NCBI GenBank assembly: GCA_938045215.1
Contig: CALINF010000017.1
Location: 1-18,808, forward strand
Length of the DNA stretch: 18,808 nt
Source of the DNA: an uncultured Halieaceae bacterium
GTDB taxonomy: Bacteria; Pseudomonadota; Gammaproteobacteria; Pseudomonadales; Halieaceae
Direction: 5' to 3'
Of the stretch, positions 7,993-14,784 are shown piece by piece (the stretch's first letter is position 1; each line of letters begins with the position of its first letter). The notes beneath the pieces were generated by a model, which saw nothing but the letters and a program-made list of their open reading frames with translations, had not been told where the DNA came from and made no database searches. The position numbers and the translations under genes are program-made.

Positions 7993-8589
7993 CTAGCGTG
8001 CAATACGCGTTATCTTGCTGCCCTCGAGGCTCAAATTACCCATAAGGCCCTGATTGGAAAAAATGAATGCCAGAACCGGTTGTCGCCATTGGGAGCTGTC
8101 TATCTTGCCGCCCTTACCCAGCGTTACGACCGCAACGCTGGAATCTACGCCTACTTCCCAGCCATGCCCAGACTGAAATCTGGACAGCGCTTCATCGGAC
8201 ATAAACAATACGGCTTCCGATTTTGTCTGCGCGCCAAGCTGCAGGCCAAAGCTTGCCCCTGCGGTGGAGTAGTACCCCGTGCTGACCCCGCCAACGCGAA
8301 GAACACCTTCGCCATACTGCGCTCCCACACCAAACCCCATCTTCACGATATGCGGAAAAATCAGTACGCCCCTGGCCTTGTCCAGCAGTTCTTTGGATTC
8401 AGGGGCATGCTCAATCAATAACGCAATCGCCTCGGTAGCTTTGGTCTCGATAGTCTCCTTGGACTCTGCCAACGCGGAGTTCCCACCCAGCAACAAAGCC
8501 AGTAGCAGGGGCAACAACACGGCCGCGCGAACGGCATACAGTACCGGCTGTTGGGGAGAGTGAGCGGTAGAGGTGACAGCGTACAGCAT
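7993..8589 (-). CDS. Exported SYLF-domain (YSC84-like) lipid-binding protein
   Basis: A 198-residue protein of the SYLF/YSC84 family, whose eukaryotic members bind phosphoinositides and actin; bacterial members are secreted and their function is poorly known. A signal peptide is visible: a long n-region, a hydrophobic core around residues 22-37 (RAAVLLPLLLALLLGG) and cleavage after SALA at 41. The family core follows: ARGVLIFPHIVKMGFGVGAQ, then VGGVSTGYYSTAGASFGLQL and GAQTKSEAVLFMSDEAL. The C-terminal part (VAVVTLGKGGKI, LAFIFSNQGLMGNLSLEGSKI) also matches. ATG 8589 is the only standard start that keeps the signal peptide; GGATGATG lies just upstream. It sits 67 bp downstream of the transglutaminase/TPR lipoprotein gene on the same strand, another envelope protein. 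No covalent lipid attachment site is present, so a periplasmic location is likely. Confidence 0.9.
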   Translation of the reverse strand: MLYAVTSTAHSPQQPVLYAVRAAVLLPLLLALLLGGNSALAESKETIETKATEAIALLIEHAPESKELLDKARGVLIFPHIVKMGFGVGAQYGEGVLRVGGVSTGYYSTAGASFGLQLGAQTKSEAVLFMSDEALSRFQSGHGWEVGVDSSVAVVTLGKGGKIDSSQWRQPVLAFIFSNQGLMGNLSLEGSKITRIAR

Positions 8590-8656
8590 TAAACATCATC
8601 CAAATATCGACGAATGTTCATCATAGCGTGCATCGAACAGTGCTGCAGCCCTGCGC

Positions 8657-9856
8657 TCAGTGAGCCGCCAGCTGCTCCTGGCGCACCGCCTCCAGGTGCA
8701 GTCGATACGCATCAACATCCGTCCTGAGTTTGGCCTGTGCTATGGCGCGCTCAATAAACACCGTTGCGCTGTCGAAGTCATCCATCTTGTAGTGAATAAT
8801 GCCCACAGCGTACAGCAGCCTGCTGTCATCGGGCTTCAGTGTTAATGCCAGCTCGTAGTGACTCAAGGCTTGCTGCAAATCACCTGCCTCGCCCGCCTTG
8901 TCTCCCAGCCAGGCGTGATAATAGGGATTGGACGTGCGGTAGCGTTCAACGCGCTCTACCCAGTAGCTGCGCTCTTCATCTCGACCCATCTTGTCATAAA
9001 GCACAACAAGATTATTCATAGCCGATCGATCCTTGGAGTCCAGCTGCAGCGCCCTGAAATAGCTTCTCTCGGCAGCATCGTACTGACCGGACATCCGATA
9101 GATCGCTCCCATGTTCACCCACAAGTGGCCCATATCAGGGCTCAGTTGCAGGGCCTTGGCCCCGTTCAGCCAGGCTGCCTCCAAATCTTCCTCAGCCAGC
9201 GCCGTCATCGCAATGTTGTTGTGGTACAAGGCCGCCCCATCAGCGTCCTTAAGCGTTCGGGAGCCGGTGATATTGCGCGACTCCAGCGGATCGATATCAA
9301 CCATATACTGCTGACCATCGCGCGTCATGACCAACACATTCACATGTAGCCTGACTGCAACTCGCTCACCCATTCGAGTCCACTGCGGTCGCACCTCCAA
9401 CCACTGGTAACGCGCATTGAGGCCTGCCTCGCGCGCCATGGCAACAAAGAAGTTGGCGTAAGCCAGGCAGTTGGCAGTGCCACGCTGAAAAACTTCCTCG
9501 GCAGTGCCCTCTCCGAAGGGATCATACTGCATGCCCAGCATGCTCTCACTCTTGACCGACTGATGCAGGTTTACAAGACGCTGCCGCTCGTTGGTCCTGT
9601 TTCCGCCATAAGTGCGGACCCATTCTTTCATTGCCGGTGTTGTTGCCAGCAGATCCGGGGTAGAAATGCGATCGGAAACGTCTGCGACAGTCAAAACCGT
9701 GTCGTCCAGATAAAGGGGAGCAAGTTCCGATACCGTGTAAGCAGGAGGGCCGGTGTTGGCGCAACCAACCAGCAAACACGCGCTGAGCATTACGCCGCAA
9801 CCAAGGGTAAACGCTCGCCTGCGGATGAACCGTGTGAATACTCTGTAATCTGCCAT
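8657..9856 (-). CDS. Transglutaminase-like/TPR lipoprotein
   Basis: A 399-residue predicted lipoprotein. The start is ATG 9856-9854 behind a strong GGAGGG; a TTG seven codons upstream is less likely. The N-terminus has basic residues, a hydrophobic core and lipobox LVGC with Cys32. Residues about 100-195 look like a transglutaminase/bacterial cysteine-protease fold: the Cys is in RGTANCLAYANFFVAMARE (Cys130), the His in VRLHVNVLV (His171), and the Asp in YMVDIDP (Asp187 or 189). From about residue 208 there are several TPR-like helix pairs, for example GHLWVNMGAIYRMSGQYDAA and DLQQALSHYELALTLKPDDS. This fits a periplasmic protein-interaction scaffold carrying a catalytic or pseudo-catalytic papain-like domain. 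It is downstream of msrC by 57 bp and upstream of the SYLF gene. The domain call is confident; the substrate is unknown. Confidence 0.85.
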   Translation of the reverse strand: MADYRVFTRFIRRRAFTLGCGVMLSACLLVGCANTGPPAYTVSELAPLYLDDTVLTVADVSDRISTPDLLATTPAMKEWVRTYGGNRTNERQRLVNLHQSVKSESMLGMQYDPFGEGTAEEVFQRGTANCLAYANFFVAMAREAGLNARYQWLEVRPQWTRMGERVAVRLHVNVLVMTRDGQQYMVDIDPLESRNITGSRTLKDADGAALYHNNIAMTALAEEDLEAAWLNGAKALQLSPDMGHLWVNMGAIYRMSGQYDAAERSYFRALQLDSKDRSAMNNLVVLYDKMGRDEERSYWVERVERYRTSNPYYHAWLGDKAGEAGDLQQALSHYELALTLKPDDSRLLYAVGIIHYKMDDFDSATVFIERAIAQAKLRTDVDAYRLHLEAVRQEQLAAH

Positions 9857-9890
9857 ACCACCCTCCACCTGTCGCAACAGGCGTCTTAGC

Positions 9891-9917
9891 AGTATAGCCC
9901 ACTCGATTGCCTGTCAG
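9891..9917 (-). promoter_or_regulatory. Weak promoter candidate for the transglutaminase/TPR gene
   Basis: On the minus strand, CTGACA (9917-9912) is followed 15 bases later by TATACT (9896-9891). The -10 matches consensus at five of six positions and the -35 at five of six, but the spacer is two bases shorter than ideal. Downstream, CCTGT-TGCG-ACAGG (9881-9868) forms a perfect palindrome near the expected transcript start. It could be an operator or leader hairpin; its half-site spacing does not fit a LexA box. The -35 overlaps the msrC stop codon. Confidence 0.35.
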
Positions 9918-10390
9918 CCAAACTGCAGTTGCATGAACAACCCGGCCATTGTCTCAATATAGTGGACATCACCTGGACTGAACCGATCAACAAGGGGACT
10001 GTCCACGTCCAGCACGCCGATGGGACCAGACGCCGCCACCAAAGGCACAACAAGCTCTGAGCGCGACCGGACATCGCAAGCGATATGTCCGTCAAACGCC
10101 AACACATCGGGTACTACCTGGGTTTGCAATTGCGCAATGGCACTGCCACACACGCCCTTTCCTACCGGAATTCGCACGCAGGCAGGCCGACCCTGAAAAG
10201 GACCCAGTACCAATTCGTTTTCCTGCAGGAAGTAAAAGCCCAACCAGTTGATATCGGCGAACTGGGCATTCAGCAACGCGGTGAAATTCGCGGCATTGGC
10301 GATGAGGTCGGTTTCATCGGACATGAGGCCCTGCAACTGCAAGCTTGCATCCTCCAGCGACAAGCATTGGGAAGATTCAGCGACGATCAT
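9914..10390 (-). CDS. msrC: Free methionine-(R)-sulfoxide reductase (GAF domain)
   Basis: Reduces free L-methionine-R-sulfoxide to methionine in the cytoplasm, part of oxidative-damage repair. The 158-residue protein is a single GAF domain of the E. coli YebR/fRMsr type. It shows INWLGFYFLQ, the LGPFQGRPACVRIPVGKGVCG motif and FDGHIACDVRSRSELVVPL, then GVLDVDSP. The three cysteines that form the active site in this family are all present at 71, 81 and 105. The start is ATG 10390-10388 with AAAGGA eight bases upstream. It is divergent from the 43-aa membrane protein gene across 113 bp that contain an FNR-type box. It is the first gene of the minus-strand run leading to the TPR lipoprotein. The assignment rests on near-identity to family motifs, so it is not just a generic GAF sensor. 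Confidence 0.95.
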   Translation of the reverse strand: MIVAESSQCLSLEDASLQLQGLMSDETDLIANAANFTALLNAQFADINWLGFYFLQENELVLGPFQGRPACVRIPVGKGVCGSAIAQLQTQVVPDVLAFDGHIACDVRSRSELVVPLVAASGPIGVLDVDSPLVDRFSPGDVHYIETMAGLFMQLQFG

Positions 10391-10405
10391 GATAATTTTC
10401 CTTTG

Positions 10406-10419
10406 TTGATGTGCATCAA
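10406..10419. promoter_or_regulatory. FNR/Anr-type box (TTGAT-N4-ATCAA)
   Basis: TTGATGTGCATCAA is a perfect match to the FNR/Anr consensus TTGATNNNNATCAA, and no second exact copy was noticed in the window. Its centre is 91 bp upstream of the 43-aa membrane protein start and about 22 bp upstream of the msrC start. A class I or class II activator position for the plus-strand gene is possible: TCTACT at 10462-10467 would be a -10 if the site sits at about -61. For msrC the site would overlap the promoter or leader and would more likely repress. The match is seen directly; the binding and direction of control are inference. Confidence 0.6.
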
Positions 10420-10503
10420 TGCAGCCGACCCACCGACGCGCGATGCTTTGCTTTCAAGTAATCTACTACGCGCCGTTGTGGGATTGGGTGCGACGGAGGC
10501 TCC

Positions 10504-10635
10504 ATGACTCAGCATTTTCTTGAAGAACATACCCGTGAAGATCAACGCGCTATGCGCAATCTCGCAACGGTGGTTGGTATTTTTATGGTCGCGACTGCCG
10601 TATTGGCGATTACTATTGCGGTGATTGCCGGTTAA
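10504..10635 (+). CDS. 43-residue single-pass membrane protein
   Basis: A short open frame starting at ATG 10504 with a textbook GGAGG four bases upstream, ending at TAA 10635. The product (MTQHFLEEHTREDQRAMRNL, then a hydrophobic stretch to the end) has a charged, acid-rich N-terminus of about 19 residues and one membrane helix around residues 20-42 (TVVGIFMVATAVLAITIAV). The positive charges at R16 to R18, just before the helix, favour an N-in orientation. It is divergent from msrC, with an FNR-type box in the gap, and convergent with cysH, whose stop is 39 bp away. I do not recognise a named family; small respiratory or regulatory membrane subunits have this shape. Evidence for a real gene is the ribosome binding site, the clean topology and the fit to an otherwise empty gap. 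Confidence 0.7.
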   Translation: MTQHFLEEHTREDQRAMRNLATVVGIFMVATAVLAITIAVIAG

Positions 10636-10674
10636 TACCCTGCGTGGGAACACTGTTTCCGCCAGCATAGCGTG

Positions 10675-11310
10675 TCAGGCGGCTGTGTGCAGGCCACATT
10701 CGCGGCCGTCAAACACCTTGGTCGGATCAAAGTAGTGCTTGCAGGTTGGCAATGCATGGGTAGCCATGTATTGCTCAATATCACTCTCTGACCAATAAAA
10801 TATCGGCGCAACCTTCACGATACCCCGGCCATCCACGGAGACAATGTCGAGCGATTTACGATGCTCGGTCTCTTCACGACGGATACCGGTTAACCAGATT
10901 TCAGGTTGGAGTTCGTCCATCGCGCGGTCGAAAGGCTCCAGTTTCACCTGCCGGGTGAATTCCTGGTGGCGCTCTTCTTCGTCTACAGTGGGAATTCCAC
11001 CCATAATGGCATTACGCCGCTCGGATGTTATCAACGGTGAGTAAACATGGAGATTAAGATCGAGTTGCGCGATCAATTTCTCTGCCACCAGATACGTATC
11101 ACGCAAGTTATAGCCCGTATCAACCCAGACAGTCGGCACGCGGGAGTCGATCTCGGACACCAGGTGCAGCATGACGGCGGCATTGCGACCCATGCTGGTC
11201 GTGGCAACGGTAGATGCGTTATGACTCAACGCCCAGCGCACGATATCCGCCGCACTGGCATCACGCAGCGAGTCGTTAACACTGTCCAGATCAATATCCA
11301 GCACGCCCAC
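10675..11310 (-). CDS. cysH: Phosphoadenosine phosphosulfate (PAPS) reductase family protein
   Basis: Reduces adenylyl-sulfate, probably PAPS, to sulfite with thioredoxin or glutaredoxin in assimilatory sulfate reduction. The 211 residues show TTSMGRNAAVMLHL (phosphate-binding loop), PTVWVDTGYNLRDTY, WLTGIRREETEHRKSL, KVAPIFYW and the catalytic C-terminal RECGLH with Cys205. The only other cysteine is Cys190. The paired cysteines that hold the iron-sulfur cluster of APS reductases are absent, so PAPS is the expected substrate. It is shorter than E. coli CysH (244) at the N-terminus. The start is GTG 11310 with a weak GGA; the only other candidate start codon upstream before an in-frame stop is a CTG. 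It lies 107 bp downstream of the ParA-family gene. No cysI, cysJ, cysD or cysN gene is nearby, so the rest of the pathway must lie elsewhere. Confidence 0.92.
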   Translation of the reverse strand: MGVLDIDLDSVNDSLRDASAADIVRWALSHNASTVATTSMGRNAAVMLHLVSEIDSRVPTVWVDTGYNLRDTYLVAEKLIAQLDLNLHVYSPLITSERRNAIMGGIPTVDEEERHQEFTRQVKLEPFDRAMDELQPEIWLTGIRREETEHRKSLDIVSVDGRGIVKVAPIFYWSESDIEQYMATHALPTCKHYFDPTKVFDGRECGLHTAA

Positions 11311-11417
11311 AATTCCAAAGTCGAAAAACAGCCTGAAACGTTAAAGAATCGGGCCCGCACTGACAAATAACAACGGATTCTATGGTTATGCTTCAGAACT
11401 CGCGGTATTACGGCACG

Positions 11418-12215
11418 TCAGGCAGCGCGCGATAGCGACTTTTCGAGCTCCGCATGTAGCTCGACAAACTGCACCGTAAGTTTGTGGCCGGGAGAAAGGT
11501 CAATCAAGGGCCGATGTTCACGGTGTGACTCCTTCATCTTGACCGATGTATTGAGATAGGTACCCAGCACCGGATAACCTTCCTCCCTCAATTCGGTAAC
11601 AAGCTCACCGGGCAATCTCGCCTGTGAATTGAACTGGTTGATAACCACACCCTCGACTTCCAGGTCAGGATTGTGATCTTCCTGCAACTCGGCGATGTTA
11701 TCCATCAGGGAATACAAGCTCTGGCGTGCAAAACTGTCGCAGTCGAAGGGTATGAGCAACGCGTCCGCCGCGATCAGGGCTGATTTGGAGTAGAAATTGA
11801 AATTGGGCGGAGTATCGATATAGACGCGATCATATTCTTCCGAGAGCTTGTCCAGCGCATCACGCAATTTGTAGATCTTGTAGCGGGATTCAAGCTCTTT
11901 CTCCATTTGCGACAGCGCCGGACTGGACGGCATGAGGTAGAGGTTTTCGTAGCGGGTTTCCCACACGAAAGAATCGGGGTTCTGCCGCATCTTGCGCGAA
12001 CCTACCGTCTGCTTGAACAGCCCCGCCACACCCTGAGCCTCTGCTGGAAATGCCTCGGCGTCTATTTCACCCACCAGGTAATGGGTGGTGTTGCCTTGCA
12101 CATCGAGGTCTACAACAAGGGTACGATACCCAAGAGCTGCACCGATAGCGGCCAGATTACAGGTGATACTGGTCTTGCCGACCCCGCCTTTTTGATTGAA
12201 AACTACGCGTCTCAT
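11418..12215 (-). CDS. Orphan ParA/Soj-family ATPase
   Basis: A 265-residue deviant-Walker ATPase of the ParA/MinD superfamily. ParA proteins dimerise with ATP on DNA and position chromosomes, plasmids or protein complexes. The start chosen is ATG 12215-12213 (MRRVVFNQKGGVGKTS); a TTG five codons upstream lacks a ribosome binding site. Seen are Walker A KGGVGKT (residues 9-15) with the signature lysine, the A' motif VVDLDVQGNTT, and the Walker B-like VYIDTPPNFNF. Also present are DALLIPFDCDSFARQSL and GVVINQFNSQARLPG. No N-terminal helix-turn-helix extension is present, so it is a short Soj-type ParA. No parB gene or parS-like repeat accompanies it. Its neighbours are an alcohol dehydrogenase (117 bp upstream) and cysH (107 bp downstream). 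The cargo is therefore unknown; plasmid or chromosome partition is not supported by the context. Confidence 0.92.
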   Translation of the reverse strand: MRRVVFNQKGGVGKTSITCNLAAIGAALGYRTLVVDLDVQGNTTHYLVGEIDAEAFPAEAQGVAGLFKQTVGSRKMRQNPDSFVWETRYENLYLMPSSPALSQMEKELESRYKIYKLRDALDKLSEEYDRVYIDTPPNFNFYSKSALIAADALLIPFDCDSFARQSLYSLMDNIAELQEDHNPDLEVEGVVINQFNSQARLPGELVTELREEGYPVLGTYLNTSVKMKESHREHRPLIDLSPGHKLTVQFVELHAELEKSLSRAA

Positions 12216-12332
12216 GACTGGAAATACCAAGTTTAAGAGGAAAGGAAATCAGCATTGGAGTGTAATGCCTGACGAGTACCAATGTAAGCTTCACCGGGTA
12301 GGCAAGAGGCAAAATTAGTCCTGAAAAGAGCC

Positions 12333-13493
12333 TCAGGCCGCCCACACTCGTCGATACAGTTCCACGATATCAGCCGCTTGGGGAATGCGAGGATTGTTAG
12401 CAGGAGAGCCAGAGGCCAGCGCCTGCTCGGCCATCACATCAAGCGAATCAAACCAGACTGCTTCTTCAATGCCAAAGGCCCCCGGAGAGGGCACCGACAA
12501 ATCGTGATTGAGCTGACGCAACCCGTTCACCAGCTTTTCCAGGGCGCGCGCATCATCGTCCGTGCTATCTGCAAGCCCCATCACCCTGGCGCAATGGGCG
12601 TACCGTGGTGCCGCATGCTCTACCGACCACGCCGTAATCTCGGGTAAGAGCATGGCGTTGCTAAGTCCATGAGGCACATGAAACAACGCCCCGATTGGAC
12701 GGCTCATGCCGTGAATCAATGTCACCGATGCGTTGGCAAAGGCTATCCCGCCCTGCGTCGCAGCCAGCATCATGGCCTCGCGCGCGCCACGATTGTCAGG
12801 TTCGGCGCAGGCCGTGCGAATGTTCTGCGCAATAGTTTTCATCGCCGTCAACGCAATGCTGTCCGTAAAAGGATTCGCCTTGCGACTGACATAGGCTTCC
12901 AGCGCATGACAAAGGCTATCGATACCCGTATCCGCCGTCAGTCTATACGGCATGGTCATTGTCAGTTCGAAATCCACGAGGGCCGCGACAGGCATCAAGC
13001 CCAGCCCCATGCACAACATTTTTTCCTGTGTTTGCGTATCGGAGATCACAGCCACACGGGTTGCTTCTGACCCGGTACCTGCGGTGGTGGGTATCGCAAT
13101 AACGGGCAAGCCATTATCTATTTGATACGGCACCTTGTAGTCGCGCATGGGACCATCAAGCAATGCCAGCACTGCCACTGCCTTGGCGGTATCCATTGAG
13201 CTCCCCCCACCCAGGGCAACAACACAATCAAAATCCCCGTCGCGCAATACCGCCAGGGCCGCCTCTACGCTGTCGGTCGTGGGGTCGGGAACACAATCGC
13301 CGAATACACCAACCTCGATACCGGCGTCCGTCAATGGTCCAAGGATGCGCTCGCTGTACCCGCACTGCACCATAAAAGGATCAGTCACCAGCAGTGGGCG
13401 ATTTACCCCCAATTCGCGCAGGGTCACCGTCAGCTCTGCGCTGGCACCAGCGCCAACGCGAAGGATTCGGGGAAGGTTGATGTTTGCCGCCAT
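12333..13493 (-). CDS. Iron-containing alcohol dehydrogenase
   Basis: NAD(P)-dependent group III alcohol dehydrogenase of 386 residues, the usual length. The N-terminal dinucleotide-binding domain contains VVALGGGSSMDTAKA (92-105) and PTTAGTGSEATRVAVI. The C-terminal metal domain has the four expected ligands: D192 and H196 in GIDSLCHALEAYVS, H261 in IHGMSRPIGALF and H275 in HVPHGLSNAMLLP. The H261/H275 spacing of 14 equals that of FucO. The start is ATG 13493 with GGAGAG upstream. It follows fklB by only 20 bp on the same strand, so the two are probably co-transcribed. The substrate cannot be read from the sequence; family members act on ethanol, butanol, propanediol, lactaldehyde, hydroxybutyrate and others. 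Confidence 0.94.
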   Translation of the reverse strand: MAANINLPRILRVGAGASAELTVTLRELGVNRPLLVTDPFMVQCGYSERILGPLTDAGIEVGVFGDCVPDPTTDSVEAALAVLRDGDFDCVVALGGGSSMDTAKAVAVLALLDGPMRDYKVPYQIDNGLPVIAIPTTAGTGSEATRVAVISDTQTQEKMLCMGLGLMPVAALVDFELTMTMPYRLTADTGIDSLCHALEAYVSRKANPFTDSIALTAMKTIAQNIRTACAEPDNRGAREAMMLAATQGGIAFANASVTLIHGMSRPIGALFHVPHGLSNAMLLPEITAWSVEHAAPRYAHCARVMGLADSTDDDARALEKLVNGLRQLNHDLSVPSPGAFGIEEAVWFDSLDVMAEQALASGSPANNPRIPQAADIVELYRRVWAA

Positions 13494-13513
13494 AATGAGT
13501 CTCTCCGGACGTC

Positions 13514-14146
13514 CTAATCTGCGATGTCTATCAGGTGAATCTCAAATACCAAAGCCGTGTTCGGCGGAATGGAATCACCAGCACCCTGCTCGCCGTAGGC
13601 CAATTCCGGTGGGCAGGCGATACGCCACTTATCACCCACAGACATCAACTGCAGCGCCTCGGTCCAACCGGGAATCACCTGATTCACCCCGAACGTGGCC
13701 GGCTCGCCTCGATCAACTGAGCTATCAAACACCGTACCGTCGACGAGTGTGCCGTGATAATGGGTGACTACTGTACTGTGAAGATCCGGCTTAACGCCGG
13801 AACCTGACTCCAGCACTTCATATTGCAGCCCACTGGCAGTTGTGGTGACTTCCTCACGCGCCGCATTGGCCTCCATAAACTGGCTTGCCAGCTCGTTACG
13901 TTTCCTGGACAGCTCTGCGGCCTTGGCTTTTTGCCTGTCCTGAATAACCTGATAGCTGGGGTTCAGATCAGCGTCAGACAATGCCGACTGCTGATTCTCA
14001 TACCAGTGGGTAATGCCGGCGATAACGGCCTCCAGCGACAAGTTGTCGAAATCATTGCGACGCAGTTGATCGCCAAATTGGAGACCAAAGCCATAGCTGA
14101 CTTTCTGCTCATCCGTATCCAGTTGTACCTCGGGTAGTAATGCCAT
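13514..14146 (-). CDS. fklB: FKBP-type peptidyl-prolyl cis-trans isomerase, FklB-like
   Basis: Isomerises X-Pro peptide bonds during folding. The 210 residues comprise an N-terminal dimerisation domain (about 10-100, starting QKVSYGFGLQFGDQLRR, with a long helix rich in Lys, Ala and Glu) and a C-terminal FKBP domain from about 105. The latter has VVTHYHGTLVDGTVFDSS, VIPGWTEALQLMSVGDKW and ELAYGEQGAGDSIPPNTALV, containing the usual catalytic Tyr, Asp, Val-Ile and Trp residues. There is no signal peptide, which favours cytoplasmic FklB (FKBP22) over the exported FkpA and Mip. The start is ATG 14146 with GGA nine bases upstream. It is the first gene of the run fklB, alcohol dehydrogenase (20-bp gap), and is divergent from the DUF924 gene across 47 bp. 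Confidence 0.93.
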   Translation of the reverse strand: MALLPEVQLDTDEQKVSYGFGLQFGDQLRRNDFDNLSLEAVIAGITHWYENQQSALSDADLNPSYQVIQDRQKAKAAELSRKRNELASQFMEANAAREEVTTTASGLQYEVLESGSGVKPDLHSTVVTHYHGTLVDGTVFDSSVDRGEPATFGVNQVIPGWTEALQLMSVGDKWRIACPPELAYGEQGAGDSIPPNTALVFEIHLIDIAD

Positions 14147-14193
14147 TGCGTTTTTCCACTATGCTTGATTAAAAAAGTGAGGCGCACCTTAGC

Positions 14194-14784
14194 ATGGCTA
14201 CTCCTATCGATAAAATCCACGCGTTCTGGTTTGGCCCGTTGACCACCGATGGCATGAGCATCCCCAGCCAGCACGCCCTTTGGTTTACCAAGCAGGAAGA
14301 CACCGACAGAGAAATCGCCACACGTTTTCAATCGCTGGTGGAACAGGCCCTGACCGGAGTTTTGGACGAGTGGGCGGACTCGCCGGAAGGCCTCATCGCC
14401 CTGACCCTCTTATTAGACCAGTTCACACGCAATATTTACCGCAATAGCGCCAACGCCTTCGCTGGCGATGCCAAAGCATTGGCTATTGTCCAGGATGCAC
14501 TGTCTCACAACCGCCAACTGAGCTTGCCGCCGATTCATCAGGTGTTCCTGCTGATGCCGCTTGAACATACCGAGGACCTTTCTGTACAGGAGCAGTGCGT
14601 TGAGGCTTTCCGCGCCCTGCACGAGCGCACGGGGTTAGCACAGATCGCAGATTTTTCGCGCTATGCGGTTGCCCATCGCGATGTCATCGCACAATTTGGC
14701 CGCTTTCCCCATCGCAACGCAATATTGGCACGCGACTCGACTGAAGATGAGCTAATCTATCTTGAAAAGCATGGAGGTTTTTAA
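14194..14784 (+). CDS. DUF924 family protein
   Basis: A 196-residue cytoplasmic protein matching the DUF924 pattern. The start FWFG motif (IHAFWFGPL) is followed by WFTKQEDTDREI, LTLLLDQFTRNIYR, AFAGDAKALAIV and the highly typical VFLLMPLEHTEDLSVQEQ. The C-terminal HRDVIAQFGRFPHRNAIL also fits. The fold is helical and TPR-like, and no biochemical function is established to my knowledge. The start is ATG 14194; GAGG lies 12 bases upstream, which is somewhat far. Its stop overlaps the next start as TAATG at 14782-14786, so the following exported-protein gene is likely translationally coupled. It is divergent from fklB. Confidence 0.9.
   Translation: MATPIDKIHAFWFGPLTTDGMSIPSQHALWFTKQEDTDREIATRFQSLVEQALTGVLDEWADSPEGLIALTLLLDQFTRNIYRNSANAFAGDAKALAIVQDALSHNRQLSLPPIHQVFLLMPLEHTEDLSVQEQCVEAFRALHERTGLAQIADFSRYAVAHRDVIAQFGRFPHRNAILARDSTEDELIYLEKHGGF

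Noticed and set aside
9868..9881. CCTGT-TGCG-ACAGG palindrome as a LexA (SOS) box
   Set aside because: LexA sites need CTGT and ACAG separated by eight bases; here the gap is only four.
11418..12215. Plasmid or mobile-element origin for the ParA-like gene
   Set aside because: No parB, replication gene, integrase, repeat or composition shift around it; neighbours are chromosomal genes.
12310..12345. Possible terminator after the alcohol dehydrogenase gene
   Set aside because: Only 5-bp pairings (CCTGA/TCAGG, GAGGC/GCCTC) with long loops or no adjoining U-tract.
13147..13767. 206-residue plus-strand open frame across the alcohol dehydrogenase and fklB genes
   Set aside because: It lies wholly opposite two clear family members and spans their gene boundary, with low-complexity Pro/Arg/Ser-rich product.
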